In this document: positions 50,227 to 57,847 of the stretch, piece after piece
Position numbering within the stretch: the stretch's first letter is position 1
Layout: every line of letters begins with the position of its first letter
Notes under the pieces: generated by a model
Database searches by the model: none
What the model saw: the letters and a program-made list of their open reading frames with translations, nothing else
Told to the model about the DNA's origin: nothing
Translations under genes and position numbers: made by a program
Source: Aldehydirespirator sp965220485
GTDB taxonomy: Bacteria; Actinomycetota; Acidimicrobiia; Acidimicrobiales; Aldehydirespiratoraceae
Assembly (NCBI GenBank): GCA_965220485.1
Contig: OZ244832.1
Location: 3,100,001 to 3,164,000, forward strand
Direction: 5' to 3'
DNA length: 64,000 nt

Positions 50227-50326
50227 TCCCGCTCTTATTCGCTGCGCTCACGGGCCGCTCGGGCCACGGCCTCGCTCAGCGCCTCGCGAGACTTCCTCGC
50301 ACTGCGGGCTTACCGCTCGGCCTCTG
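50227..50326 (+). repeat. Dispersed intergenic repeat, full copy overlapping a gene end
   Basis: CTCCCGCTCTTATTCGCTGC... to ACCGCTCGGCCTCTGG. Its last 17 bases encode the C-terminal PEAER and TAA stop of the minus-strand nitroreductase-family gene. Confidence 0.88.
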
Positions 50327-50750
50327 GTTCGCAGATGACGAGGGGAAGGTCGCGGTCGGTGCGGGCCTGATAGTCGTCGTAGTCGGGCCACTGGCTCACC
50401 GCGAGGGGCCAGAGTTCGGCCTTCTCCTCCGGGGTGGCCGTGCGGGCTCTGAGCCGGTGCAGCTCACCCTGGTCCTGGAGGGTCACCTCGGGGTTGGCGA
50501 CCAGGTTCAAGTACCAGTTCGGATGGCGCGGCGCGCCACCCATCGACGCCACCAGCAGATAGCGCTCGCCGTCACGGATGCGGATGAGCGGCGTACGGCG
50601 CAGGCTGCCCGACTTGCGCCCGACGGACGTGAGGATCACGCACTGCGCCCCCTCCCACTCGAAGCCGTCGGCACCATCGGTGGCGAGATAGCGGTCGACA
50701 TGGTCGGCTATCGGCTTCCAAGGGCTGGGCTCGTATCCAGGTGAGCTCAC
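50310..50750 (-). CDS. Deazaflavin (F420)-dependent nitroreductase family protein
   Basis: A 146-residue split-beta-barrel protein of the DDN/F420-dependent oxidoreductase family: FEWEGAQCVILTSVGRKSGSLRRTPLIRI, RYLLVASMGGAPRHPNWYLNLVANPEVTLQ, and the YDDYQARTDRDLPLVICEP end. The GRKSG(x)RRTPL and HPxWYxNL motifs are diagnostic and bind F420. It would reduce an unknown substrate. Its last few residues are read from a dispersed repeat. Confidence 0.9.
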   Translation of the reverse strand: MSSPGYEPSPWKPIADHVDRYLATDGADGFEWEGAQCVILTSVGRKSGSLRRTPLIRIRDGERYLLVASMGGAPRHPNWYLNLVANPEVTLQDQGELHRLRARTATPEEKAELWPLAVSQWPDYDDYQARTDRDLPLVICEPEAER

Positions 50751-50784
50751 CGCGTGCGACGCTAGCGGCCCCGCTTCCCGGCAT

Positions 50785-51399
50785 CTACTTCGCCACAGCC
50801 GGAAGCACAGACCAACATGCCAACAGGAGGCAGGCCGTCACGCCGCTGGGAACGAGGATCAGCCGCACGGGCCTGAGATTGTGATGCTGGCGCGCCAAGT
50901 CGTCCATCGACTCGGCGATGCGAGCGGGAATGCGACCGGGAATCAGCCGGGCGCCAAGGCCCAGCGCGATGCCGAGGCCGTAGGCCAGCCCGTGCAGCGG
51001 GCCGCCGTATCCGGCCGCGACCAAGACCACGCCGAGCAACGGCAACGGTGTGACCCTGATCGTCGACACCGGAAGTCCCGTGTCGAGACCCCAGCCAAGG
51101 ATCCCTATGGCACCCCTGAGCCGCCACCCGTATGGTGTCTGGCGGTTCAACCCGAAGCTTGTAGAACGCGAGCCCCACAACCTGAGGGTGTCTAGTGTCA
51201 ACAATGCACACACAAGCGCCAGAGTTGCACCAAGTGCTCCTCGCGCGCCGAGCGTTGAGCGCGAGTAACTCCCGACAAGAGTGTCGAGAAGAACCCCAAA
51301 GATCGTTGAAGAGACGAGAACACCCAGCAGATAGATACCACTGTCAGCAAAGCGGCGTATGCCCTTGTTTCCTGCGACCGTTGGACCGAACTGGCCCAC
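50785..51399 (-). CDS. Multi-spanning membrane protein of the duplicated surface cassette
   Basis: A 204-residue protein, GTG 51399 with GAGGAG nine bases upstream, start VGQFGPTVAGNKGIRR. About five hydrophobic segments are visible (IYLLGVLVSSTIFGVLL, LGATLALVCALLTL, AIGILGWGLDTGLPV, LLGVVLVAAGYGG with the Gly-rich LHGLAYGLGIALGLGARL, and VTACLLLACWSVLP). The second half is basic around RLIPGRIPARIAES. Family not recognised. It is the last gene of the array, and the same first six codons occur before the FN3/SLH gene at 57.7 kb, where the gene is otherwise replaced. Confidence 0.55.
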   Translation of the reverse strand: MGQFGPTVAGNKGIRRFADSGIYLLGVLVSSTIFGVLLDTLVGSYSRSTLGARGALGATLALVCALLTLDTLRLWGSRSTSFGLNRQTPYGWRLRGAIGILGWGLDTGLPVSTIRVTPLPLLGVVLVAAGYGGPLHGLAYGLGIALGLGARLIPGRIPARIAESMDDLARQHHNLRPVRLILVPSGVTACLLLACWSVLPAVAK

Positions 51400-51411
51400 A
51401 AAGGATACTCC

Positions 51412-51480
51412 TCAAGGACTGTATCGCTGCAGCCAGCCCCCCGCGAACAGGGCGACAGCTGAGAAAACCACCAAGATCAC
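51412..51480 (-). CDS. 22-residue membrane peptide, cassette copy 1
   Basis: GTG 51480 shares its G with the TAG stop of the Cys-rich gene (TAGTG). The 22 codons begin VILVVFSAVALFAGGW and end LQRYSP. A 22-codon counterpart at 57717-57785 ends LFAGGWMQRFSP. Equal length, the shared LFAGGW-QR-SP end and a similar position before a GTGGGCCAGTTCGG start indicate a real, conserved small membrane protein. Confidence 0.65.
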   Translation of the reverse strand: MILVVFSAVALFAGGWLQRYSP

Positions 51481-51803
51481 TAACAACACCCGGATAAAAA
51501 GGAACAGTAGAAAGGACCCCTCCAGCAATTGGTGGGGCGGCCAGATGTGGGAGAACATTCACAACATCGACAATGTCCAAGATTGCAAGTCCAACAGCGC
51601 AACACATGGCCGGAGAAGTCACACCCGAACGGGCACCAACGACTGGCAACCCGCACCAGACGGCAACACCCATCGTCTGGACGCGCCGAGGCTGAACGAA
51701 CGCCCAATGCTGCCTCTGTGCCCAGCGTCAAGATCGACAACGCAGCTCCGGTGAGGGAGCGCAAGAACCATCGGCGACCGCGCATACCAGCTTGAAGCCT
51801 CAT
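51480..51803 (-). CDS. Tat-exported cysteine-rich protein, cassette copy 1
   Basis: A 107-residue precursor. The twin-arginine signal is GRRWFLRSLTG followed by a hydrophobic segment and cleavage near SASARPDD. The mature part of about 60 residues has 14 cysteines and conserved tryptophans: CCRLV, WCPFGC, GHVLRCWTC, CRCCEC, NCWRG, YCS, GCC. The paralogue at 59.2-59.5 kb keeps nearly all of these. Dense disulfides together with MauD- and MauE-like partners recall the methylamine dehydrogenase light chain, but no direct homology is proven. ATG 51803 overlaps the upstream MauD-like stop (ATGA). Confidence 0.7.
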   Translation of the reverse strand: MRLQAGMRGRRWFLRSLTGAALSILTLGTEAALGVRSASARPDDGCCRLVRVASRWCPFGCDFSGHVLRCWTCNLGHCRCCECSPTSGRPTNCWRGPFYCSFLSGCC

Positions 51804-52480
51804 GCTCGGACACCCCCTGTCTTGGACGCCCCCCTGTTCGGACGCCCCCCTGTCTTGGACGCCCCCCTGTTCGGACGCCTCCCTGTCTTGGACGCCCCTC
51901 GTCTATCTTGGATGGGCATCTTCTCAGACGCATCATTGATGGGTGTGCCCTGCTGGAGATCTTGAAAATGCCGATCCAGCAGCGTGTCCAGAGCACGACG
52001 CCCGCCGATTCCCATCATGAAGATCACTCGGCCACCTCCGAACCCCACCGCGGTGGGACTTGAGGTCACCCCCAGACTGTTCACGACGGACATCTCGTTA
52101 TCGTAGATGGCTTCATCGGGCGGAAGGCCGAGCATCGCCGCCCACTCGCGCTGCCGCTGCGGGCCAGACGCCGTCACCACAACCGTCACGCCGTCGGGAA
52201 CGACGCCCTCGAACGAGCGGACCATGGCCGCGCACGCAGCGCACATCGGGGAGACGACCAGCGCAACGTGCGCTGTCGTGTGGTCGAGCCACTGCGGCAG
52301 TCCATGGGAACTCGCCTCCGTCCCCGCCACCGCCGGAGACAGCTCGAGTTCCTGGATCACATCGTCGTCTGTAGAGTCCAGCCGTGCCGGCCGGTCCGCG
52401 ATCAGCTCCATCACGGCCAGCGCCACCAAGCCGCTCAGGAGCAAGGCCACACAGGAGATGACCAAGGCAGCAGCTACCAC
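51800..52480 (-). CDS. Membrane-anchored thioredoxin-like protein (MauD-like), cassette copy 1
   Basis: A hydrophobic N-terminal anchor (VVAAALVISCVALLLSGLVALAVMEL) is followed by a thioredoxin-fold domain with redox motif SPMCAACAAMV and a cis-Pro region TSSPTAVGF. It aligns over its length with the 57.8-58.4 kb paralogue (SSHGLP, SFEG, VTVVVTA, EWAA/KWAA, GLPxDE). The C-terminus carries an expanded basic repeat (RGASKTGGRPN) from a 33-bp tandem repeat. I start at GTG 52480, matching the paralogue; the frame is open to ATG 52660 across the end of the preceding gene. Likely role: disulfide formation or isomerisation in the Cys-rich exported protein. Confidence 0.7.
   Translation of the reverse strand: MVAAALVISCVALLLSGLVALAVMELIADRPARLDSTDDDVIQELELSPAVAGTEASSHGLPQWLDHTTAHVALVVSPMCAACAAMVRSFEGVVPDGVTVVVTASGPQRQREWAAMLGLPPDEAIYDNEMSVVNSLGVTSSPTAVGFGGGRVIFMMGIGGRRALDTLLDRHFQDLQQGTPINDASEKMPIQDRRGASKTGRRPNRGASKTGGRPNRGASKTGGVRA
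51806..51912 (-). repeat. 33-bp tandem repeat at the 3' end of the MauD-like gene
   Basis: About three units of TCGGACGCCCCCCTGTCTTG type, with starts at 51806, 51838 and 51871. They encode the RGASKTG repeats and end three bases before the ATGA junction with the Cys-rich gene. Confidence 0.8.
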
Positions 52481-52559
52481 GATTGCTCTGCGAGGCGTCC
52501 GGGTGCTGCCGCGGCCAGGCGTCGCCGGGACCGCACCATCGGGAGCATTGCTCGACCGC

Positions 52560-52982
52560 TCATTCGTAGAAGCTCTCGGCCAAGAGACGGAGGGCCCCTG
52601 ACTGTCTATTGATCGTCCAGAACTCGATCCGACTCTCATGGTGTACGACATACTTGACATTGGGAATCGTTTGCCAGCCGCCTTCGACGTACTCTACGCC
52701 TATCTCGTCACCGGGCTCGAGTACGTAGTCCTGTGCGAACCCAGTTAGCCGCGCCTCGACTATCTCGTTGGTGCTGTCGATTCTCACCTGTACGTTCCCT
52801 CGACCCGCAGACGACACGTAGATGCCCATCTCGCTGCTCGGGCCAGGTGTCGATGCGCGTGCGCTGGACTGGACCACACTATGCTCTTCGACAGTTGACA
52901 GGAACTTCAAGAACTCCTCCGAGCCGAGGCTCTGCGTTCTCGGACGTGTCAGCCTGGGTGAGCTGCCAGGTGAGTCATCCAT
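52560..52982 (-). CDS. Small acidic cassette protein, copy 1
   Basis: A 140-residue protein, ATG 52982 overlapping the FN3/SLH stop. The N-terminal half is Ser/Thr-rich; the C-terminal 75 residues align with the 131-residue protein at 59.5 kb (VRIDST, ARLTG, LEPGDEIGVEYVEGGWQTIP, WTINRQSGALRLLA). The shared EPGDE-G-E and W-TIP patterns suggest a compact beta domain. Family unknown. It has no signal peptide, so it is probably cytoplasmic or exported with a partner. Confidence 0.65.
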   Translation of the reverse strand: MDDSPGSSPRLTRPRTQSLGSEEFLKFLSTVEEHSVVQSSARASTPGPSSEMGIYVSSAGRGNVQVRIDSTNEIVEARLTGFAQDYVLEPGDEIGVEYVEGGWQTIPNVKYVVHHESRIEFWTINRQSGALRLLAESFYE

Positions 52983-55900
52983 TGATCTCTCCCGGCCTGC
53001 TTGATGCCATCGTCATGGGTTGAAGGGGCATGTGAAATCGTCTAGTGCTGGGGAGACTCTCGCCGATTTCGGTGACTGCCCAGATCCATACTTCGTAGAG
53101 GATGTCCTGGCGCAAGCCACGAATCGTATAAGACAGGTTGGTCACTACCACCTCCCCCGTTGAGCCCGGAAACGTGTCGATTAAGCGTACGGCTCTCCAG
53201 AACAACCGGTACTCGGTGATCTCCGCGCCGCCGTTGTCCTCTGGCACCTGCCAGGACACGTCCACCGAGTCGGTACCCAGCACCAGCGAGAGCCCGACCG
53301 GGCTACTTGGCGGTGAGACCAAGCTCGCGTCCTCGGACGGAACACCGGACATCTCTGCGGACGCGTCGCCTTCGCCCTGGGCATTGACCGCCACGACCCG
53401 CGCCCAGTAGGTGCCACCGTTGGCGAGCTCACCGATCGGATAGGACAGGTTGGAGAGGTCGGAGACCGTCCCCAGACGAAATGAGCACTTCGAGCCGTCG
53501 TAGCTCTGGTTGTCAGCCCTCCATTGCACCCGGTACTCGGTTATCGCCGAGTCGCCGTTGTCGGTGGGCGCCTCCCAGGTGACCATCATCCTGGCATCGC
53601 CGACGTCGACATCCACCGCCAGCGGCGCGCCCGCCCGGCCCCCGGGGGTGCCCGACTCCTCCACTCCGGGCCCCGCTCCCGCCGCGTTCAGCGCCAACAC
53701 CCGCACGGTGTGGTCCGTGCCATTGACCAGCCCGGTGATCTCATAGCGCAAGCTGTCGACCTCGGCCCGCCGAGACGAACTCTCGGAGTCGTCGAAGTCC
53801 TCCGTTCCAGACTTCCAAAGTACCCGATATTCGCTGATCGGCGCGCCCCCGTCGCTCGACGGCGCCTCCCACGACAGCAACAGCCTCTCGGAACTGGCAA
53901 TGACGGTCAGGCTGCGGGGCGGGCCAGGCACAGTCAGCGGTGCCACTGAGATCTCGGCAGAAGGGGGGCCCTTGCCCACCGCGTTCACCGCCGCCACCAG
54001 CACCCAGTACTTGGTGCCGTTGGCCAACCCCAGAATCTGGTGGGTGACGCCGCCCACGACCTGCTGGCGGTCTGTCTCGTCGAACTGCTCGCTGTCGGCG
54101 CGCCACTGCACCCGATACCCGGTGATCGCCGAGCCGCCGTCGTCGTCGGGCGCCTGCCAGCTCACCGTCACCGACCCGTCGCCCGGCTCGGCCGCAATGT
54201 TCTGGGGCGCGCCCGGAGCCGTCACCGGGATGGCCGACTCCACCGACGACCACGGCCCCGCCCCGACACCGTTCACCGCCAGCACCCGCACCCAGTACTC
54301 CGTGCCGTAGGGCAGACCCAAGATCCGGCGGCTCAACACGCCGCCGCCGGCCGTCGCCTGACGGCTCGCGGAGAACTCCTCGCTGCCCGCGCGCCACTGC
54401 ACCCGATACTCGGTGACGGCCGAGCCGCCGTCGCTCGACGGCGCTGACCACGTCACCGTCAACACGCCAACGCCCCGCACTGCGGACACACCGGTGGGCG
54501 CACCCGGCGCTCCGACCGGGGTGCCCGAGGCCTGCGCCCAGGGGCTGGCGCCCGCCGCGTTCACTGTCTGCACCCGCACCCAGTACTCGGTGCCGTTGGC
54601 CAGACCCGAGACCCGGCGGCTCAACACACCGCCCCCCACCGCCGCCTGACGACTCGCCGAGAACTCCTCGCTGTCCGCGCGCCACTGCACCCGATACCCC
54701 ATAATCGCCGAGCCGCCCGTCTCGGAGGGCGCCTGCCACCTCACCGTCACCGACCCGTCGCCCCGCATCGCGACGACGCTCTGGGGCGCTCCCGGAACGG
54801 TCGCCGGGGTAGCCGACCTCTCCGACGACCACAGCCCCGCACCGACATCGGTCACCGCCCTTACCCGCACGAAATACCGGGTGCCGTTGGCCAGACCCAA
54901 AACCCGGCGGCTCAACACACCGCCCCCCACCGCCGCCTGACGACTCGCCGAGAACTCCTCGCCGCCCGCGCGCCACTGCACCCGATACCCCATAATCGCC
55001 GAACCGCCGTCGTCGCCCGGCGCCTGCCACCTCACCGTCACCGACCCGTCGCCCCGCTCGACGACGAGGCTCTGGGGCGCGCCCGGAGTCGTCGCGGGAG
55101 TGACCGGCTCCTCCGCCGACGCCGCGCTGTCGCCGACATCGTTCACCGCCAGCACCCGCACCCAGTACTCCGTGCCGTTGGCCAGACCCGAGACCCGGCG
55201 GCTCAACACACCGCCCCCCACCGCCGCCTGACGACTCGCCGAGAACTCCTCGCCGCCCGCGCGCCACTGCACCCGATACCCCATAATCGCCGAACCGCCG
55301 TCGTCGCCCGGCGCCTGCCACCTCACCGTCACCGACCCGTCGCCCCGCTCGACGACGAGGCTGCGGGGCGCTCCCGGAACGGTCGCCGGGGTAGCCGACC
55401 TCTCCGACGACCACAGCCCCGCACCGACACCGTTCACCGCCAGCACCCGCACCCAGTACTCCGTGCCGTTGGCCAGACCCGAGACCCGGCGGCTCAACAC
55501 ACCGCCCCCCACCGCCGCCTGACGACTCGCCGAGAACTCCTCGCTGTCCGCGCGCCACTGCACCCGATACCCCATAATCGCCGAACCGCCGTCGTCGCCC
55601 GGCGCCTGCCACCTCACCGTCACCGACCCGTCGCCCCGCATCGCGACGACGCTCTGGGGCGCGCCCGCCACCCTCGCCGGGGTAGCCGACCTCTCCGACG
55701 ACCACAGCCCCGCACCGACACCGTTCACCGCCAGCACCCGCACCCAGTACTCGGTGCCGTTGGCCAGACCCGAGACCCGGCGGCTCAACACACCGCCCCC
55801 CACCGCCGCCTGACGACTCGCCGAGAACTCCTCGCTGTCCGCGCGCCACTGCACCCGATACCCCATAATCGCCGAACCGCCCGTCTCGGAGGGCGCCTGC

Positions 55901-57672
55901 CACCTCACCGTCACCGACCCGTCGCCCCGCATCGCGACGACGCTCTGGGGCGCGCCCGCCACCTTCGCCGGGGTAGCCGACCTCTCCGACGACCACAGCC
56001 CCGCACCGACACCGTTCACCGCCAGCACCCGCACCCAGTACTCGGTGCCGTTGGCCAGACCCGAGACCCGGCGGCTCAACACACCGCCCCCCACCGCCGC
56101 CTGACGACTCGCCGAGAACTCCTCGCCGCCCGCGCGCCACTGCACCCGATACCCCATAATCGCCGAACCGCCGTCGTCGCCCGGCGCCTGCCACCTCACC
56201 GTCACCGACCCGTCGCCCCGCATCGCGACGACGCTCTGGGGCGCTCCCGGAACGGTCGCCGGGGTAGCCGACCTCTCCGACGACCACAGCCCCGCACCGA
56301 CATCGGTCACCGCCCTTACCCGCACGAAATACCGGGTGCCGTTGGCCAGACCCGAGACCCGGCGGCTCAACACACCGCCCCCCACCGCCGCCTGACGACT
56401 CGCCGAGAACTCCTCGCCGTCCGCGCGCCACTGCACCCGATACCCCATAATCGCCGAACCGCCGTCGTCGCCCGGCGCCTGCCACCTCACCGTCACCGAC
56501 CCGTCGCCCCGCTCGACGACGAGGCTCTGGGGCGCGCCCGGAGTCGTCGCGGGAGTGACCGGCTCCTCCGCCGACGCCGCGCTGTCGCCGACATCGTTCA
56601 CCGCCAGCACCCGCACCCAGTACTCCGTGCCGTTGGCCAGACCCGAGACCCGGCGGCTCAACACACCGCCCCCCACCGCCGCCTGACGACTCGCCGAGAA
56701 CTCCTCGCCGCCCGCGCGCCACTGCACCCGATACCCCATAATCGCCGAACCGCCGTCGTCGCCCGGCGCCTGCCACCTCACCGTCACCGACCCGTCGCCC
56801 CGCACGACGACGAGGCTCTGGGGCGCGCCCGGAACGATCGCCTGGGTAGGACGGGTTGGTCCTGGGGAAGGTTCGGAGGGATCGGGCAGTCCTCCACCGC
56901 CGCCGCCTCCGCCTCCGCCGCCGCCACCACCTCCGCCGCCGCCACCACCTCCGCCGCCGCCGCCGCCTCCGCCCGGGTCGGCGGTGGACTCGGACTCCGT
57001 AGGGCATGGACCAATGAACACGGTGCGAGCCCGCTTGAGGAACGTCGCCATCTGGGCGCGGGTTGTGGCCCGGCGGGAGCAATACAGTGCGGGCTCGACC
57101 GCGCATCCCTTGGTGATGCCCGAGGCGACCAGAGTTGCGATGGCTTGCGCGTGGACACCGCCGTCGACGTCGGTGAACCCGTCGCCGCCTCCCGCGACCG
57201 GAGGCTCGATATCGAAGGCCCTCACGAGGAACGACGCCATCTGCGCCCTCGTGACTGAGTCATTCGGGCAGAAGCGCAATGGGTCCAGAGCACAGCCCCG
57301 CGTGATCTCCAACTCGGCCAGGCGCTCCACGTGGCCCGCCCACCAATCTTCGGGATCCACATCCGCGAACCTCGAACCCTCCTCGACGGGCAAGGGCGCC
57401 GCCTCCAACACTCGCGTGAGCCACACCGCCATCGTCCAACGCTCGATGGGCTCGTCGGGGCAGAACAGGTTCTCGCCGCACTCGGTGCCCGCGAGCACGC
57501 CCAAGCGCTCCAAGCCATCCACCGCAGGGGAATGAACACCCGGTCCGACATCCTCGAACTCAGCAACCGCAGCACCAGCGTCCACTCCCGCCATCACGAC
57601 GGCAGCCGCGATGAACGAACCCAGCACTCTCATGGCGACCCGGCGCAGACCCGATATGCCCTCCGATCTCAC
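52975..57672 (-). CDS. Giant SLH - poly-Gly - fibronectin type III surface protein
   Basis: About 1565 residues. GTG 57672 has AGGAG seven bases upstream and a signal peptide follows. Three SLH-like units with paired Cys come next (FEDVGPGVHSPAVDGLERLG; FADVDPEDWWAGHVERLAE; FTDVDGGVHAQAIATLVASG), which anchor proteins to the cell wall. A run of about 28 glycines leads into 13 FN3 domains; the first eight are nearly identical 97-residue copies (RGDGSVTVRWQAPG, GYRVQWRA, SRQAAVGGGVLSRR, LANGTEYWVRV), later ones diverge. It looks like a surface stalk or adhesin. The last residues overlap the small acidic gene. Confidence 0.85.
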   Translation of the reverse strand: MRSEGISGLRRVAMRVLGSFIAAAVVMAGVDAGAAVAEFEDVGPGVHSPAVDGLERLGVLAGTECGENLFCPDEPIERWTMAVWLTRVLEAAPLPVEEGSRFADVDPEDWWAGHVERLAELEITRGCALDPLRFCPNDSVTRAQMASFLVRAFDIEPPVAGGGDGFTDVDGGVHAQAIATLVASGITKGCAVEPALYCSRRATTRAQMATFLKRARTVFIGPCPTESESTADPGGGGGGGGGGGGGGGGGGGGGGGGGGGGLPDPSEPSPGPTRPTQAIVPGAPQSLVVVRGDGSVTVRWQAPGDDGGSAIMGYRVQWRAGGEEFSASRQAAVGGGVLSRRVSGLANGTEYWVRVLAVNDVGDSAASAEEPVTPATTPGAPQSLVVERGDGSVTVRWQAPGDDGGSAIMGYRVQWRADGEEFSASRQAAVGGGVLSRRVSGLANGTRYFVRVRAVTDVGAGLWSSERSATPATVPGAPQSVVAMRGDGSVTVRWQAPGDDGGSAIMGYRVQWRAGGEEFSASRQAAVGGGVLSRRVSGLANGTEYWVRVLAVNGVGAGLWSSERSATPAKVAGAPQSVVAMRGDGSVTVRWQAPSETGGSAIMGYRVQWRADSEEFSASRQAAVGGGVLSRRVSGLANGTEYWVRVLAVNGVGAGLWSSERSATPARVAGAPQSVVAMRGDGSVTVRWQAPGDDGGSAIMGYRVQWRADSEEFSASRQAAVGGGVLSRRVSGLANGTEYWVRVLAVNGVGAGLWSSERSATPATVPGAPRSLVVERGDGSVTVRWQAPGDDGGSAIMGYRVQWRAGGEEFSASRQAAVGGGVLSRRVSGLANGTEYWVRVLAVNDVGDSAASAEEPVTPATTPGAPQSLVVERGDGSVTVRWQAPGDDGGSAIMGYRVQWRAGGEEFSASRQAAVGGGVLSRRVLGLANGTRYFVRVRAVTDVGAGLWSSERSATPATVPGAPQSVVAMRGDGSVTVRWQAPSETGGSAIMGYRVQWRADSEEFSASRQAAVGGGVLSRRVSGLANGTEYWVRVQTVNAAGASPWAQASGTPVGAPGAPTGVSAVRGVGVLTVTWSAPSSDGGSAVTEYRVQWRAGSEEFSASRQATAGGGVLSRRILGLPYGTEYWVRVLAVNGVGAGPWSSVESAIPVTAPGAPQNIAAEPGDGSVTVSWQAPDDDGGSAITGYRVQWRADSEQFDETDRQQVVGGVTHQILGLANGTKYWVLVAAVNAVGKGPPSAEISVAPLTVPGPPRSLTVIASSERLLLSWEAPSSDGGAPISEYRVLWKSGTEDFDDSESSSRRAEVDSLRYEITGLVNGTDHTVRVLALNAAGAGPGVEESGTPGGRAGAPLAVDVDVGDARMMVTWEAPTDNGDSAITEYRVQWRADNQSYDGSKCSFRLGTVSDLSNLSYPIGELANGGTYWARVVAVNAQGEGDASAEMSGVPSEDASLVSPPSSPVGLSLVLGTDSVDVSWQVPEDNGGAEITEYRLFWRAVRLIDTFPGSTGEVVVTNLSYTIRGLRQDILYEVWIWAVTEIGESLPSTRRFHMPLQPMTMASSRPGEING
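54510..56836 (-). repeat. Eight near-identical 291-bp FN3-encoding tandem repeats
   Basis: The DNA of FN3 domains 1-8 repeats with a period near 291 bp (97 codons). Long stretches are identical between units, with blocks such as GDDGG versus SETGG and VERGDG versus AMRGDG shuffled among them, a sign of recent duplication and gene conversion. Boundaries are approximate. Assembly may collapse such copies. Confidence 0.85.
56893..56976 (-). repeat. Poly-glycine codon tract
   Basis: About 28 consecutive Gly codons (mostly GGC and GGT/GGA mixes) link the SLH units to the FN3 array. A flexible spacer through the cell envelope is likely; its length may vary between strains. Confidence 0.85.
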
Positions 57673-57704
57673 ACGAGGTCTCCTACAGGACCGAACTGGC
57701 CCAC
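57669..57704 (-). pseudogene. Remnant start of the membrane-protein gene, now an 11-codon leader
   Basis: GTG 57704 reads VGQFGPVGDLV and stops at TGA 57669-57671. Its first six codons equal the start of the 50.8-51.4 kb membrane protein (VGQFGPT...), including upstream bases. The stop overlaps the GTG of the FN3/SLH gene (GTGTGAG), so it could act as a translationally coupled leader. It marks where the cassette copies were joined. Confidence 0.6.
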
Positions 57705-57716
57705 AAAGGCCACCCC

Positions 57717-57785
57717 TCAAGGGCTGAATCGCTGCATCCAGCCTCCGGCGAACAGGATCGCAGCCGACAACAGGCCCAGCGCCAT
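57717..57785 (-). CDS. 22-residue membrane peptide, cassette copy 2
   Basis: ATG 57785 to TGA 57717: 22 codons beginning MALGLLSAAI and ending LFAGGWMQRFSP. It aligns without gaps to the 51.4 kb peptide. It lies 62 bp after the MauD-like stop and 12 bp before the GTG of the remnant leader. One short membrane helix is predicted, with the charged QR near the C-terminus. Confidence 0.65.
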   Translation of the reverse strand: MALGLLSAAILFAGGWMQRFSP

Positions 57786-57828
57786 GGCCTTAGAGACCGC
57801 ACCTCGCGAAGATCTTCATGGGCCCTCC

Positions 57829-57841
57829 ATATCCGCTCGGC
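57829..57841 (+). repeat. Partial end module of the dispersed repeat
   Basis: CATATCCGCTCGG followed by CCCC resembles the end module, seven bases before the stop of the MauD-like gene on the other strand. Confidence 0.45.
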
Positions 57842-57847
57842 CCCTTC

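Noticed and set aside
53741..57106. A 1121-codon minus-strand reading frame overlapping the FN3/SLH gene
   Set aside because: It is the repeat array read in another frame (GRRVGDGEVAGAGRRRRFGD repeats). It lacks a start context and domains, and exists only because the repeat period is a multiple of three in a GC-rich sequence.
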